This document shows, one piece after another, positions 35,788-44,260 of a stretch of DNA of 64,000 nt. Source of the DNA: DASQYE01 sp035940775 (GTDB lineage Bacteria > Acidobacteriota > Blastocatellia > Pyrinomonadales > Pyrinomonadaceae); assembly GCA_035940775.1 (NCBI GenBank), contig DASZEN010000033.1:248001-312000 (forward strand). Direction: 5' to 3'. Position numbers and translations under genes: made by a program. Position 1 is the stretch's first letter; the number at the start of each line of letters is the position of its first letter. The notes under the pieces were generated by a model, which did not search any database, was not told where the DNA came from, and saw only the letters and a program-made list of their open reading frames with translations.

Positions 35788-36096
35788 TTATCTCCTTGAC
35801 AACCCGGCTCGCCGTGCGGCAAGGGCCTCTCTGAGATGATTGGGATGGGCGAGACTGAGCACCGTATTGCTTAGTACAATTTTGAGTTCTTCATGCTCAC
35901 GCCGGAAGACGCCGGTCAGCGGATGATCCTGCGTCTTGTAAATAACACCATCTCGCATCCACTGCCAGAATTGTGCCTGCGTAGTCCAGAACTCCCGGCG
36001 ATTCTGACAGACGATCAGCGCTGTCTTTTTCTTCTTGCTTTTCTTTTTTTTCCCGCTCAAAACTGGTTGCTCCACTGTCGGTTCAGTCAAACGCAC
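35788..36096 (-). CDS. Lys-rich small conserved protein, right-end copy of a paralogous pair
   Basis: A 102-residue protein starting at GTG. After a 14-residue head it has the basic block KKKKSKKKK, then TALIVCQNRREFWTTQAQFW, LTGVFRREHEELKIVLSNTV and HPNHLREALAARR. It is homologous along its length to the protein at 1884-2150. It precedes the Wza gene by only a few bases, so it is the first gene of the polysaccharide operon as drawn here. Function unknown; cytoplasmic by sequence. The -FWTTQAQFWQW- body with W and Q residues and the basic tail could contact RNA, DNA or an acidic protein, but that is inference. A TTGACA box (complement of 36195-36200) lies about 100 bases upstream without a good minus-10. 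Confidence 0.72.
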   Translation of the reverse strand: MRLTEPTVEQPVLSGKKKKSKKKKTALIVCQNRREFWTTQAQFWQWMRDGVIYKTQDHPLTGVFRREHEELKIVLSNTVLSLAHPNHLREALAARRAGLSRR

Positions 36097-36254
36097 TGCT
36101 GCGCTTGCATATATCCAACCCCGCCACTCAGGGAAAAGGATTAGATCACGCCGTACCCGGAAGGGAAGCCTCTCATGCGAGGCAGCATCGATAATGTCAA
36201 AACGGCCTTTTGCGCTACATCGCCCGCAAGTACCGTCCGGTCATCCGTCCCATT

Positions 36255-36914
36255 TCATCGCAGGTCTTCCTGCGACAGCAGACGAGAGATCAGCTCCGTG
36301 CGTCGCCTCACGCCGCATTTGATGAAGATGTGTCTCAAATGAAACTTCACCGTCTGCTCGCTGATAAAGAGCTTCCCGCCGATCTCCGTATTGGTTAACC
36401 CCTGGGCGCACCAAAGCGCCACCTGCGCCTCCCTCCGGCTGAGGTCATGCTGCTCAAGCATACGTTCGAGCGCCAGCACAAAGGGCTTACCGTTGGATAA
36501 AGCTTTAAGGTCTGTCGGAAAAGGCTCTAGCGAAGCGGCGCGGCGGCGCGCGAAAATCTCGTCCGGGGTGAAGATGAGATACACCATCGCCTGCTGCGAG
36601 CCATTCCCTCCGGCAACTTCGTGGCATTCGATACTTAATTTATTCAACAGACCGGCGCGCGCGCGCCGAACAGTGCTGTAGCTCTGCATCCTGCTCAACA
36701 GCATCAACTGTCGGATGCTGAACGAGCCGACGCGTGTATGCGCCGCGCTGGTCTTCGTGAGCATGGCTTGATATAGACGATGCTCGACGGGAGTATGGCT
36801 GAGCGCCAGGAGCGCCATTGATTCCCCGCCCTTAGGAGTGTCGCTTATACCACCTAAAGGGTAGTTCGGAGGCTGGTCATCCGTTATCTGTTTTTGTTTG
36901 GAAAGAGACATCAT
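36255..36914 (-). CDS. LuxR-type transcriptional regulator with winged-helix-like N-terminus
   Basis: A 219-residue protein from the ATG at 36914 (an earlier start at 36989 adds an unlikely leader). The C-terminal GerE/LuxR helix-turn-helix is complete: LSRREAQVALWCAQGLTNTE, then IGGKLFISEQTVKFHLRHIF and KCGVRRRTELISRL. The N-terminal region (about residues 25-120; ALLALSHTPVEHRLYQAML, FSIRQLMLLSRMQSYSTVRR, MVYLIFTPDEIFARRRAA) has no REC or autoinducer domain and looks like a helical DNA-binding winged helix. Such a protein would use two DNA-binding parts. It lies upstream of the polysaccharide operon on the same strand and is a good candidate regulator of it. Confidence 0.8.
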   Translation of the reverse strand: MMSLSKQKQITDDQPPNYPLGGISDTPKGGESMALLALSHTPVEHRLYQAMLTKTSAAHTRVGSFSIRQLMLLSRMQSYSTVRRARAGLLNKLSIECHEVAGGNGSQQAMVYLIFTPDEIFARRRAASLEPFPTDLKALSNGKPFVLALERMLEQHDLSRREAQVALWCAQGLTNTEIGGKLFISEQTVKFHLRHIFIKCGVRRRTELISRLLSQEDLR

Positions 36915-37059
36915 TCTATTGAAACCCAAAAGAATAGGGAGACAGGGCGAGATGATTATTTGGCGAGCTTTGTCATGACGCGGAAACAACCAACGCTTTC
37001 AATTTTCCGGAAACAGAGCGTGTCGCTCTGGCTTTTGCGCTTAATCTCCTGGCGGCGGC

Positions 37060-37407
37060 TCAAAGAAATCGGTGGCGCTCGAATTTCACCCCGATGCCAC
37101 AGGCCCCTACATTATTTTCTTCCATGCGAAGCACCACACCATCTATTTTAACCTGTGGAGCCTCTGCTGCCGCCTCTGCCGTCGTCGAGAGGCGAACAAT
37201 GATGGAAATCTTCGCGCCGACCTTGATTCTCCAGGACAGCCTCAGATAGAGACCTTTGGCGCACATATTGTCAACCGTCGCATCGACCTCAAAGGCTCCG
37301 CCACGCTCATCAATCCCTGACACCTTCGCCGGAAAGGGATAGTAAATGCGTGGCATCTGTCGGCGTTCTCGATTATCGAAACCACTCGATGAAGCGTTGA
37401 TGGACAT
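37060..37407 (-). CDS. PilZ-domain protein
   Basis: A 115-residue single-domain protein. The N-terminal RxxxR-type motif is present in NRERRQMPRIYYPFPAKVSG, and the second motif, usually D/N-x-S-x-x-G, reads VDNMCAKGLYLRL, with Cys in place of Ser. The remainder (SIIVRLST, IDGVVLRMEENNVGACGIGV) fits the PilZ beta-barrel. PilZ domains bind cyclic di-GMP and often regulate exopolysaccharide production, which suits the neighbouring locus. The changed Ser may weaken or alter c-di-GMP binding; many degenerate PilZ proteins act as partners instead. Confidence 0.82.
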   Translation of the reverse strand: MSINASSSGFDNRERRQMPRIYYPFPAKVSGIDERGGAFEVDATVDNMCAKGLYLRLSWRIKVGAKISIIVRLSTTAEAAAEAPQVKIDGVVLRMEENNVGACGIGVKFERHRFL

Positions 37408-37646
37408 CTAGTCACTATTCAATCTGATGAGGGTTTCGTTTACAAAAGAGTAGCCTGAGCCTTTGTCCATCTGACGACCCGGAAGGATAGATGATGAGAC
37501 ACCACGAGCGCATCGGTCTATAAGACCATTTCCGACTGGTCGGTATGGGTATATGTGTGGCGCCCGGAGGGGCTTGATGAGCCTACATGCGACGGCACAT
37601 TTGTGCCGCTCCGAATCAAACTGAATCTGAAAACAAGGGCGAAAGG

Positions 37647-38339
37647 TTAGCGTGGAGGCTCGGCCAGACCATAACGATAGGCATAGATCATCAATTCAAG
37701 GCGGTCGCTGACGCCGAGTTTGCTGAATACAGAGGTCAGGTGATGGCGGACGGTCGTCTCGCTGATGAATAGACGCCTGGCTATCTCCTTGTTCTTGAGT
37801 CCCGTGCCGATCAGCGCGATCACTTCGCGCTCGCGCTGTGTGAGCGTGTTGATCTTCCGGGCTTCGGGGTCTTCCTTCTTCTCGCTTTGGTGTGCCATCT
37901 CAGCAAATACACGACTTATCGCGGTGCGATCAAGCCATACCTCCCCCGCATGAACTCTTTCAATGGCTTTAATTAGCGTCTCGGCGGCCTTGTCCTTGAG
38001 AACTACTCCGGAAGCGCCCAGAAGAACGGCGCGGTTATGCACGTCCGGGTCGTTGACGCCTGAAAGGATGAGGATGCGGCCCTCACTGGCGATCGTGAGC
38101 AGTTCCGGCAGCAGATCGAGGCCGTTTGTGCTGCCCAGATTAATATCCAAAAGAATTATATTGGGCTTCTCCTTCGCCGTTTTGCTCAGCGCATCCGAAG
38201 CATTACCCACGTCGCCGACCACACACATATTCGGACGCGCCTCCAGAAGCATCCGAAGCCCGGAGCGTATGAGAGCATGATCGTCAATAATCAATACCCT
38301 GATTTGTTTGGCGTCGGGTTCGGGGGGAGACGATTTCAT
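37647..38339 (-). CDS. NarL/FixJ-family response regulator
   Basis: A 230-residue two-domain regulator. The receiver domain (about residues 10-130) has the acidic pair in VLIIDDHALIRSGL, the phosphoacceptor Asp in IILLDINLGSTNGLD and the conserved Lys in GVVLKDKAAETL. The C-terminal LuxR-type helix-turn-helix (about 160-225) reads LTQREREVIALIGTGLKNKE with RRLFISETTVRHHLTSVFSK. It lies on the same strand as, and 155 bases downstream of, a REC-histidine kinase gene, so the two may form a signalling pair. The target is not known; the polysaccharide genes downstream are candidates. Confidence 0.9.
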   Translation of the reverse strand: MKSSPPEPDAKQIRVLIIDDHALIRSGLRMLLEARPNMCVVGDVGNASDALSKTAKEKPNIILLDINLGSTNGLDLLPELLTIASEGRILILSGVNDPDVHNRAVLLGASGVVLKDKAAETLIKAIERVHAGEVWLDRTAISRVFAEMAHQSEKKEDPEARKINTLTQREREVIALIGTGLKNKEIARRLFISETTVRHHLTSVFSKLGVSDRLELMIYAYRYGLAEPPR

Positions 38340-38494
38340 ATTGCGAGCTTTAACTTAAGGGAGTGCCCCTTGTGATACTCTGTATAAACAGCTAAAGGAG
38401 CGATTGAAAGCAAAATCTCAGGCATTCTGTAAGCTACAGAACGCATGCGAAATATGGGAGGTTAGCCATAAAGTAGTTTCGATAGCTGAAAATG

Positions 38495-39697
38495 TCAATT
38501 GCAGACCTGCCTGGACTTCAGTTCCTGTCGAGCCGCAGCACCCTCGCCTTTCGGAAGCGAGAAATAGAAGGACGCGCCCGCGCCGGGAGCGCCTTCGGCC
38601 CAGGCACGCCCCCCATGACGGTCAACGATACGGCGCACGCTCGCCAATCCGACGCCGGTTCCTTCAAATTCGTCCGAACTATTAAAGCGCTGAAATATCC
38701 CGAACAGTCTATCGGCGTACTGCATATCGAAGCCGACGCCGTTATCGCGTACAAAGTATGTGCTCTCTGCCCCGGCGTCCTCAATTCTCCCGACCTCTAT
38801 ACAAGCCTCTTCGCGCGTGCGCGAATACTTGATTGCATTAGAGAGCAGGTTTTGCCACACAAGTCTTAACAAGGCTGGATCGCCGATGGCGCTTCCCACA
38901 GGTTCGATCTTCCACTGTACGGAGCGCCCTTTTACTTCAGGCTGCTGTAGACTACTAATGACCTCCCGAATCAAACCATCCATGTCAACTACGGCTTGAT
39001 TGAGCTCGACATACCCCGTCCGCGAAAACTCAAGGAGATCATCCATCATAGCGCCCGTTTGCTTAATCAGGTTTGAGATGACTTTGATATATTCGAGGCT
39101 CGTTTCATCCAGCACCGGGGCGGCCCTTTCCTGAAGCAGATCGGTCAACCCGCCGATGAAGCGTAGAGGCGTGCGAAGGTCGTGTGAAACAGAATAAGAG
39201 AAGAACTCAAGCTCCCTATTGGCTTCCTTCAACTGAGCCGTACGATCCAAAACCCTCTCTTCCAGCATCTCTGTGAGATGTCGTATCTCCACTTCCGCCT
39301 GGTAGCGCTCGATCAGCCGAGCCGCCTTGGCGATTAACAGCATCGGAGCATAAGGCGATTCCAGGTAGTCATCTGCCCCGGCCCGTAAACCCTCCACAGC
39401 GCTCTCCGTGTCTTTGCGCATGGCGCTGACTAATAGTATGGGCGTCGAGCGTAGCTCCTCATGAGAGCGCACCATGCGGCACAACTCTATGCCGCTGACG
39501 ACCGGCATCATGACATCGCTGATAATCAATCGTGGATGCTCGCGGCACGAGGTCTCGAACCCTTCCCGCCCATCGACCGCGGTCAGGACATCGTACCCGG
39601 CGGTATCCAATAACGCCCTCATCAAGTAGAGATGATCCAGGTTATCGTTTACAACGAGCACCTTTGCTTCGTCTTGATGTGTCATGGCTGCTTTCAT
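38495..39697 (-). CDS. REC-histidine kinase with degenerate receiver pocket
   Basis: A 400-residue protein from the ATG at 39697 (a TTG two codons earlier is possible). It has an N-terminal receiver domain (about residues 10-125), a coiled linker (LEERVLDRTAQLKEANRELE), a HisKA box with FSYSVSHDLRTPLRFIGGLT (phospho-His in SHDLR) and a HATPase domain with NLLSNAIKYS, VRDNGVGFD and GVGLASVRRIV. No membrane segment is seen, so it should be cytoplasmic. In the receiver the phosphoacceptor is present (IISDVMMP), but the acidic pair is VNDN and the conserved Lys before Pro is Ser (DYLESPYAP). The receiver may not be phosphorylated normally. The start is not set by a strong ribosome-binding site. 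Confidence 0.87.
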   Translation of the reverse strand: MKAAMTHQDEAKVLVVNDNLDHLYLMRALLDTAGYDVLTAVDGREGFETSCREHPRLIISDVMMPVVSGIELCRMVRSHEELRSTPILLVSAMRKDTESAVEGLRAGADDYLESPYAPMLLIAKAARLIERYQAEVEIRHLTEMLEERVLDRTAQLKEANRELEFFSYSVSHDLRTPLRFIGGLTDLLQERAAPVLDETSLEYIKVISNLIKQTGAMMDDLLEFSRTGYVELNQAVVDMDGLIREVISSLQQPEVKGRSVQWKIEPVGSAIGDPALLRLVWQNLLSNAIKYSRTREEACIEVGRIEDAGAESTYFVRDNGVGFDMQYADRLFGIFQRFNSSDEFEGTGVGLASVRRIVDRHGGRAWAEGAPGAGASFYFSLPKGEGAAARQELKSRQVCN

Positions 39698-40280
39698 GGA
39701 CAAAATGCGAAGGCTTACAACAAAATATGTGCGTCCGTAGCGGCTCTTTTGTCTTGAAGCTGATCGCAGTCGGCAGACTGGCTCTGGGAGCGATGGTCTT
39801 TGAAATTCAGACCTTAAGATTATTGATGGTGCCAGAGGGCGACAGAGATTTCACTTTGCGCCTCCGCCCAGCACAGTGAAACTTCACCCGAGGCAACGGT
39901 CAAATTGCGGCGAGTTCTCCAGAGCTTCAAGTATAACCGTATCTCCCTACTTTTTTAAGAGATAGGGAATCTTTGTCAAATTCCTAAATTCGCCAAATTA
40001 TACCCTTTCTCCTTCCGTCACCAAAGCGAATGACCAGACCCTGAAAATATTTAAGGCGGAGGAAACGCCGCGGCCACCCCTTAAAATATTGGAAGCCGTC
40101 TCCGAGTAACATTCAGAGACGACAGTAATTGCTGAGGCGGATACGATAGCCCTGTCTTGTCATTTAATTTGCTGAAAAGATGAATCGATCCGGCACTCCG
40201 AAGCCGACTATCCTGACGGTTACTGATTTCAAAGATGTTCGCATTCGGTCATAAAAAAGTTTAGATTCGGGTTCGGATGT
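39698..40280. other. 583-bp intergenic region
   Basis: No gene with support is seen in this gap, which lies between the histidine kinase start and the acyl-CoA ligase stop, both on the minus strand. It should contain the kinase promoter near 39700-39900 and any terminator of the ligase near 40250, where a short A-tract on the plus strand (T-tract on minus, 40253-40258) is present without an obvious stem. The central part is AT-richer than its neighbours. I find no repeats, tRNA or recognised RNA. Confidence 0.35.
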
Positions 40281-41846
40281 TCACCCTTCTGTCCTTCCAT
40301 ATCTGCGAACCAATTCGCGTTTGAGCAGCTTGCCCGTTGGGCCCTTCGGAATCTCGGCGACCAAGCGCACGCTCCTGGGGCACTTGTAGTCGGCCAATCG
40401 CTCACGGCAAAAGCTTATAAGCTCCTCTTGCGTCACCTGCGCATCCTCTTTTAGAACAACGAAGGCCGCGACTTCCTCGCCGTAGACCGGATCGGGCACG
40501 CCTATCGTGGCTGCCGAGGCGACCGCCGGGTGACTGTAGAGTATTTCGTCTATCTCGCGCGGGTAGATATTTTCGCCGCCGCGAATAATCATGTCGGACT
40601 TGCGGTCAACGATGTAGTAGAAACCGTCCTCATCCCTGTAGCCGATGTCGCCCGTGTGAAACCAGCCGTGGCGAAATGCTTCGCCGGTCGCCGAAGGGTT
40701 TTTATAGTAGCCCTTCAGGATGTTTTCGCCGCGCAGGACTATCTCTCCCAACTCGCCGACGGGCACTTCCCCGCCCTCCTCGTCGATGACCTTCATCTCG
40801 TTGCCGATTGGCATGCCGCATGAGCCTGGGCGACGGCGCGCGTCGGGCGGATTGAAGGTCGAGCGACAGGTGGATTCCGAAAGACCGTAGCCTTCTATGA
40901 CGAGGCACTTGAAGGTCTCCTCGAAACGCCTGAGTATTTCGGCGGGCACGGGAGCCGAGCCGCACATGGCGAAGCGCAACTGCCCGGTCTTGAGTCCGGG
41001 GGGAACGCCTTCGGGGTAAGCGCTCAAAAGCCTCGCGAGCATCGTCGCGACGCTCCCGAACGAGGTCACCCCGTAGTCGGAGATGATCTGCCAGAAGCGG
41101 CTGGCCGAGAACTTTTGGCTCACCACCGTAGACGCCCCGGCATAAAGCGGGCTCATGGTAGTGACCGAGACCGCGTTCATGTGAAAGAGCGGCATCAGGG
41201 TCAGCAGGCGGTCGGATTCCGTGAAGCCGAGCCAGCGCGTGATCTGTCGTGCGTTGGCGATCAGGTTGCCATGCGTCAGCAGGCAGCCCTTCGGTTTCCC
41301 GGTCGTCCCCGACGTATAGATGATGATCGCATCGTCATCCCTTTCGACCGGGGACGAAGCGGGCGGGCCCACGCCTCGGAACTCCGCTGTCGAGCGCGCT
41401 TCGTCGTCGAATCCTATGATGTGCTGCAAGTCAGGCAGCTCATGACGAATCGCCTCGATCCTCTGGCGGAACTCCGTGTGCAGGACAATCGCTTTGGCTT
41501 CCGCGTGGGCGATCACATAGGACAACTCCTGCGGCTTGAGCAGAGAGTTTACGGGCCCTGCGATTGCCCCGAGCTTGAAGCAGGCGAAATAGGCGATGAT
41601 ATATTCGGGGCTGTTCGGCATCAGAAGGGCCACGTGGTCGCCCTTTCGGACGCCGCGCGAGGCCAGCAGGTGCGCCGCGCGATTCACAGCCCTGTCAAAC
41701 TCCGCGTAAGTGTAGCGTCGGCCATCCGCCTCCGAGAATAGAAAAGGCTTGGCGGGCGCACCCGAGGCGCGCTGCTCCAATAGCTCGCGCAGGTTTTCAG
41801 GCTCCGGCGCAGTGGCCTCCGCAATCACGTTTTCGCTTTCAATCAT
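40281..41846 (-). CDS. Class I adenylate-forming acyl-CoA ligase
   Basis: A 521-residue ANL-superfamily enzyme. Motifs in order: the P-loop IIYTSGTTGKPKG, the motif GYGLSESTCRSTFNP, HTGDIGYRDEDGFYYIVDRK, MIIRGGENIYPREID and the catalytic lysine region KGPTGKLLKRELVRR. It activates a carboxylic acid with ATP and transfers it to CoA. The acid is not determined by these motifs; medium/long-chain fatty acid, aryl acid or malonate-type ligases share them. It is divergent from the aldehyde dehydrogenase (159-bp gap), which raises the possibility that it activates a product of beta-alanine catabolism, but this is inference. Confidence 0.88.
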   Translation of the reverse strand: MIESENVIAEATAPEPENLRELLEQRASGAPAKPFLFSEADGRRYTYAEFDRAVNRAAHLLASRGVRKGDHVALLMPNSPEYIIAYFACFKLGAIAGPVNSLLKPQELSYVIAHAEAKAIVLHTEFRQRIEAIRHELPDLQHIIGFDDEARSTAEFRGVGPPASSPVERDDDAIIIYTSGTTGKPKGCLLTHGNLIANARQITRWLGFTESDRLLTLMPLFHMNAVSVTTMSPLYAGASTVVSQKFSASRFWQIISDYGVTSFGSVATMLARLLSAYPEGVPPGLKTGQLRFAMCGSAPVPAEILRRFEETFKCLVIEGYGLSESTCRSTFNPPDARRRPGSCGMPIGNEMKVIDEEGGEVPVGELGEIVLRGENILKGYYKNPSATGEAFRHGWFHTGDIGYRDEDGFYYIVDRKSDMIIRGGENIYPREIDEILYSHPAVASAATIGVPDPVYGEEVAAFVVLKEDAQVTQEELISFCRERLADYKCPRSVRLVAEIPKGPTGKLLKRELVRRYGRTEG

Positions 41847-42004
41847 AGCCGTCTATGATATAGTTAAGTCTCGCTTGAGTCACTACTTCCGGGTTTTCAG
41901 ATTCCCCGAAGTCAAAGGACTGGCGCCATCCTTCTCGGAACAGTTCAGCACATTTTGCAAAGCTTTCTTGCCCGTCCCATTCCAGGCGGAGATCAGATGC
42001 GCTT

Positions 42005-43483
42005 ATGATGGTTTATCGCAATTTCATCGGCGGCAGTTGGGTCGAGTCCCTCTCGCGTAAAACGGTGGAGAATCGCAATCCGGCGAATACGGATGACGTG
42101 TTGGGCTCGAACGGCCAGGCGACGCGCGAAGAGGCGCGACGCGCGGTCGAGGCCGCGGGCGAGGCGTTTCGCGACTGGCGCAGGACGCCCGCCCCTGCAC
42201 GCGGCCGCATAGTCGCGCGTGCGGCGCGGCTGATGGAAGAGGATAAAGAGAATCTGGCCCAGCTTCTGACGCGCGAAGAGGGCAAGACCATCAGCGAGTC
42301 ACGCGGCGAATTGCAACGCTCGATCAACGTTGCGGAGTTCTGCGCGGGCGAAGCGCGCCGCATCGGCGGCGAGACGATTCAATCCGAGTTGCCGTCCAAT
42401 TTCGCCTACACTATCAAGCAGCCGCTCGGCGTCGTCGCCTGCGTGACGCCGTGGAACTTTCCCGTCGCCATCCCGGTCTGGAAGATCGCGCCCGCGCTCG
42501 TCGCCGGAAACACGGTCGTCTTCAAGCCCGCCACGTTGACGCCCGCCACGGCCGTTCGCATCACGGAGATTTTCGAGGAGGCTGGCCTCCCCGCGGGCGT
42601 GCTCAATCTGATCCTCGGCTCGGGCTCCGAGGCGGGCGATGAGATCATCAATCACCCGGCGGTCAGGGCCGTCTCCTTCACCGGCTCGAACGATGTCGGA
42701 ATACGGCTCTACGAACAGGTGTCGCGGCGCGGCGCTAAAGTTCAGTGCGAGATGGGAGGCAAGAATCCGGTCGTCGTGATGGAGGACGCAGACCTTGAGC
42801 TGGCTGTCGAATCGACCGCGCAGGGCGCGTTCGGCTCTTCGGGCCAGCGCTGCACGGCGACGAGCCGCGCCATCGTCGTCCAGGAGATCGCCGATGAGTT
42901 CGTCGGGCGTATAATCGCCCGCGCCGAAAGTATGCGAATCGGCCCAGGCGGTGATGCGCGCACGGAGATGGGCCCATGCGTTGACGAGAGCCAGTTTAAG
43001 ACCGTACTGCGCTATATAGAAGTCGGGCGCGAGGACGGCGCGGAGTTAAAATGCGGCGGCTCGCGCGCCGAGGGCGACGGGCTCGATAAGGGCTACTTCG
43101 TGCGCCCGACCGTTTTCGACCGGGTCACGCCGGACATGCGCATCGCCCGCGAAGAAATTTTCGGGCCGGTGCTCTCCGTCCTGCGCGTCAAAGATTTTGA
43201 GGAGGCCGTCATGGTCGCCAACGATTCCGAATACGGGCTCTCCTCTTCCATTTTCTCGAACGACGCGGCGCGCATCTTCCGCTTCGTAGACGAGATCGAG
43301 ACCGGCATGACGCACATCAACTCGCCGACGACCGGCGGTGAGGCCCATATCCCCTTCGGCGGCATCAAGGCGACAGGCATAGGCGACCGCGAGCAGGGGT
43401 CAACCGCCCTCGATTTTTATACCGAACTGAAAGTAGTCTACGTGGATTACACAGGGCGTAAGCGCGAGGGGAACCTTTATTGA
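42005..43483 (+). CDS. NAD(P)-dependent aldehyde dehydrogenase
   Basis: A 492-residue aldehyde dehydrogenase; ATG at 42005 or 42008. Asn151 (TPWNFPVA), Glu249 (CEMGGKNP) and the nucleophile Cys283 (SSGQRCTATSR) are present, and the cofactor loop is VVFKPATLTP. It resembles alpha-ketoglutaric semialdehyde-type enzymes in this region. Standing at the head of the pyrimidine catabolism block, it could oxidise malonate semialdehyde formed from beta-alanine by the aminotransferase two genes later. It lacks any clear evidence that it is CoA-acylating, so malonate rather than acetyl-CoA would be the product. Substrate is inferred from context only. Confidence 0.88.
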   Translation: MMVYRNFIGGSWVESLSRKTVENRNPANTDDVLGSNGQATREEARRAVEAAGEAFRDWRRTPAPARGRIVARAARLMEEDKENLAQLLTREEGKTISESRGELQRSINVAEFCAGEARRIGGETIQSELPSNFAYTIKQPLGVVACVTPWNFPVAIPVWKIAPALVAGNTVVFKPATLTPATAVRITEIFEEAGLPAGVLNLILGSGSEAGDEIINHPAVRAVSFTGSNDVGIRLYEQVSRRGAKVQCEMGGKNPVVVMEDADLELAVESTAQGAFGSSGQRCTATSRAIVVQEIADEFVGRIIARAESMRIGPGGDARTEMGPCVDESQFKTVLRYIEVGREDGAELKCGGSRAEGDGLDKGYFVRPTVFDRVTPDMRIAREEIFGPVLSVLRVKDFEEAVMVANDSEYGLSSSIFSNDAARIFRFVDEIETGMTHINSPTTGGEAHIPFGGIKATGIGDREQGSTALDFYTELKVVYVDYTGRKREGNLY

Positions 43484-43621
43484 CGCGTGTTCGCGGGCGT
43501 GGGGTGGCGGAGTCCGGCCTCCTGCCTGCCGCTCCTCCTGCGCTCTCTTGCAGCGCGAAAAGATTAAGCGAAGGATTTTACACCCGGTTCCAGCCTGAAT
43601 CGCAGGGAACCTTTCGACGAT

Positions 43622-44218
43622 ATGAAAACCGTAGCGTGTCTCTCATGTAAGACTGTCAACGTCAATCCCAACGCAGATTCCGTTTGCTCGAATTGCGGCG
43701 AGGCGCTTGCCACGGCCCTCTTTCAACAGAGCGTGGACGAGCTGAAAGAACTGACGGGCAAGCTGCAACAAAGCCGTAAGCCGTCGCGCTCCTTCAACTC
43801 GTTCAATGGTTTCGGGACGACGCTGCTCGATTATCGTCAACTGCCCGACGGGACATACCAGGCGACGCGCTGGATCATAGCCCTCTTCCTACCCGTCTTT
43901 CCGCTCGCGTCCTACGTTATCAAACCGGCGACGCAGGAGTTCGGTTACGGGCGGGAGACGGCCCGGTTCACGATTCTCGCCGAGACGGAGCTTTCCGCCG
44001 CCAGGATTCTGCGCACCTACCTGCTCGCCGTCATAGGTTTGCTGCCAGCCATCCTGGGCTTCGTCTACTCTCGCGAGATCAACCATGCGGTGCGCGGGGT
44101 CTACGCCCTCGGGTTGATGATACTGATTTTCGTCTGGGCCCTTTACTTTATCTTCATCAAGCTGAAGAACGAGGGCAAGGCTTATCGCGCCCGGACAACG
44201 TCCGAAGAGAATGCATGA
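43622..44218 (+). CDS. Zinc-ribbon membrane protein of unknown function
   Basis: A 198-residue protein. The N-terminus carries a four-Cys zinc ribbon (Cys6, Cys9 in CLSC; Cys22, Cys25 in CSNC). It has a hydrophobic segment near residue 80-100 (RWIIALFLPVFPLASYVIK), and two more at about 138-158 (YLLAVIGLLPAILGFVYS) and 162-182 (YALGLMILIFVWALYFIFIK). No family name can be given. The ribbon probably faces the cytoplasm. It lies between the aldehyde dehydrogenase and the aminotransferase on the same strand. A second zinc-ribbon membrane protein follows at 48045-48740. Confidence 0.75.
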   Translation: MKTVACLSCKTVNVNPNADSVCSNCGEALATALFQQSVDELKELTGKLQQSRKPSRSFNSFNGFGTTLLDYRQLPDGTYQATRWIIALFLPVFPLASYVIKPATQEFGYGRETARFTILAETELSAARILRTYLLAVIGLLPAILGFVYSREINHAVRGVYALGLMILIFVWALYFIFIKLKNEGKAYRARTTSEENA

Positions 44219-44260
44219 ACCATTTTGGAGAGGAACCTGTCACCCCGGAGAGATTAATTT

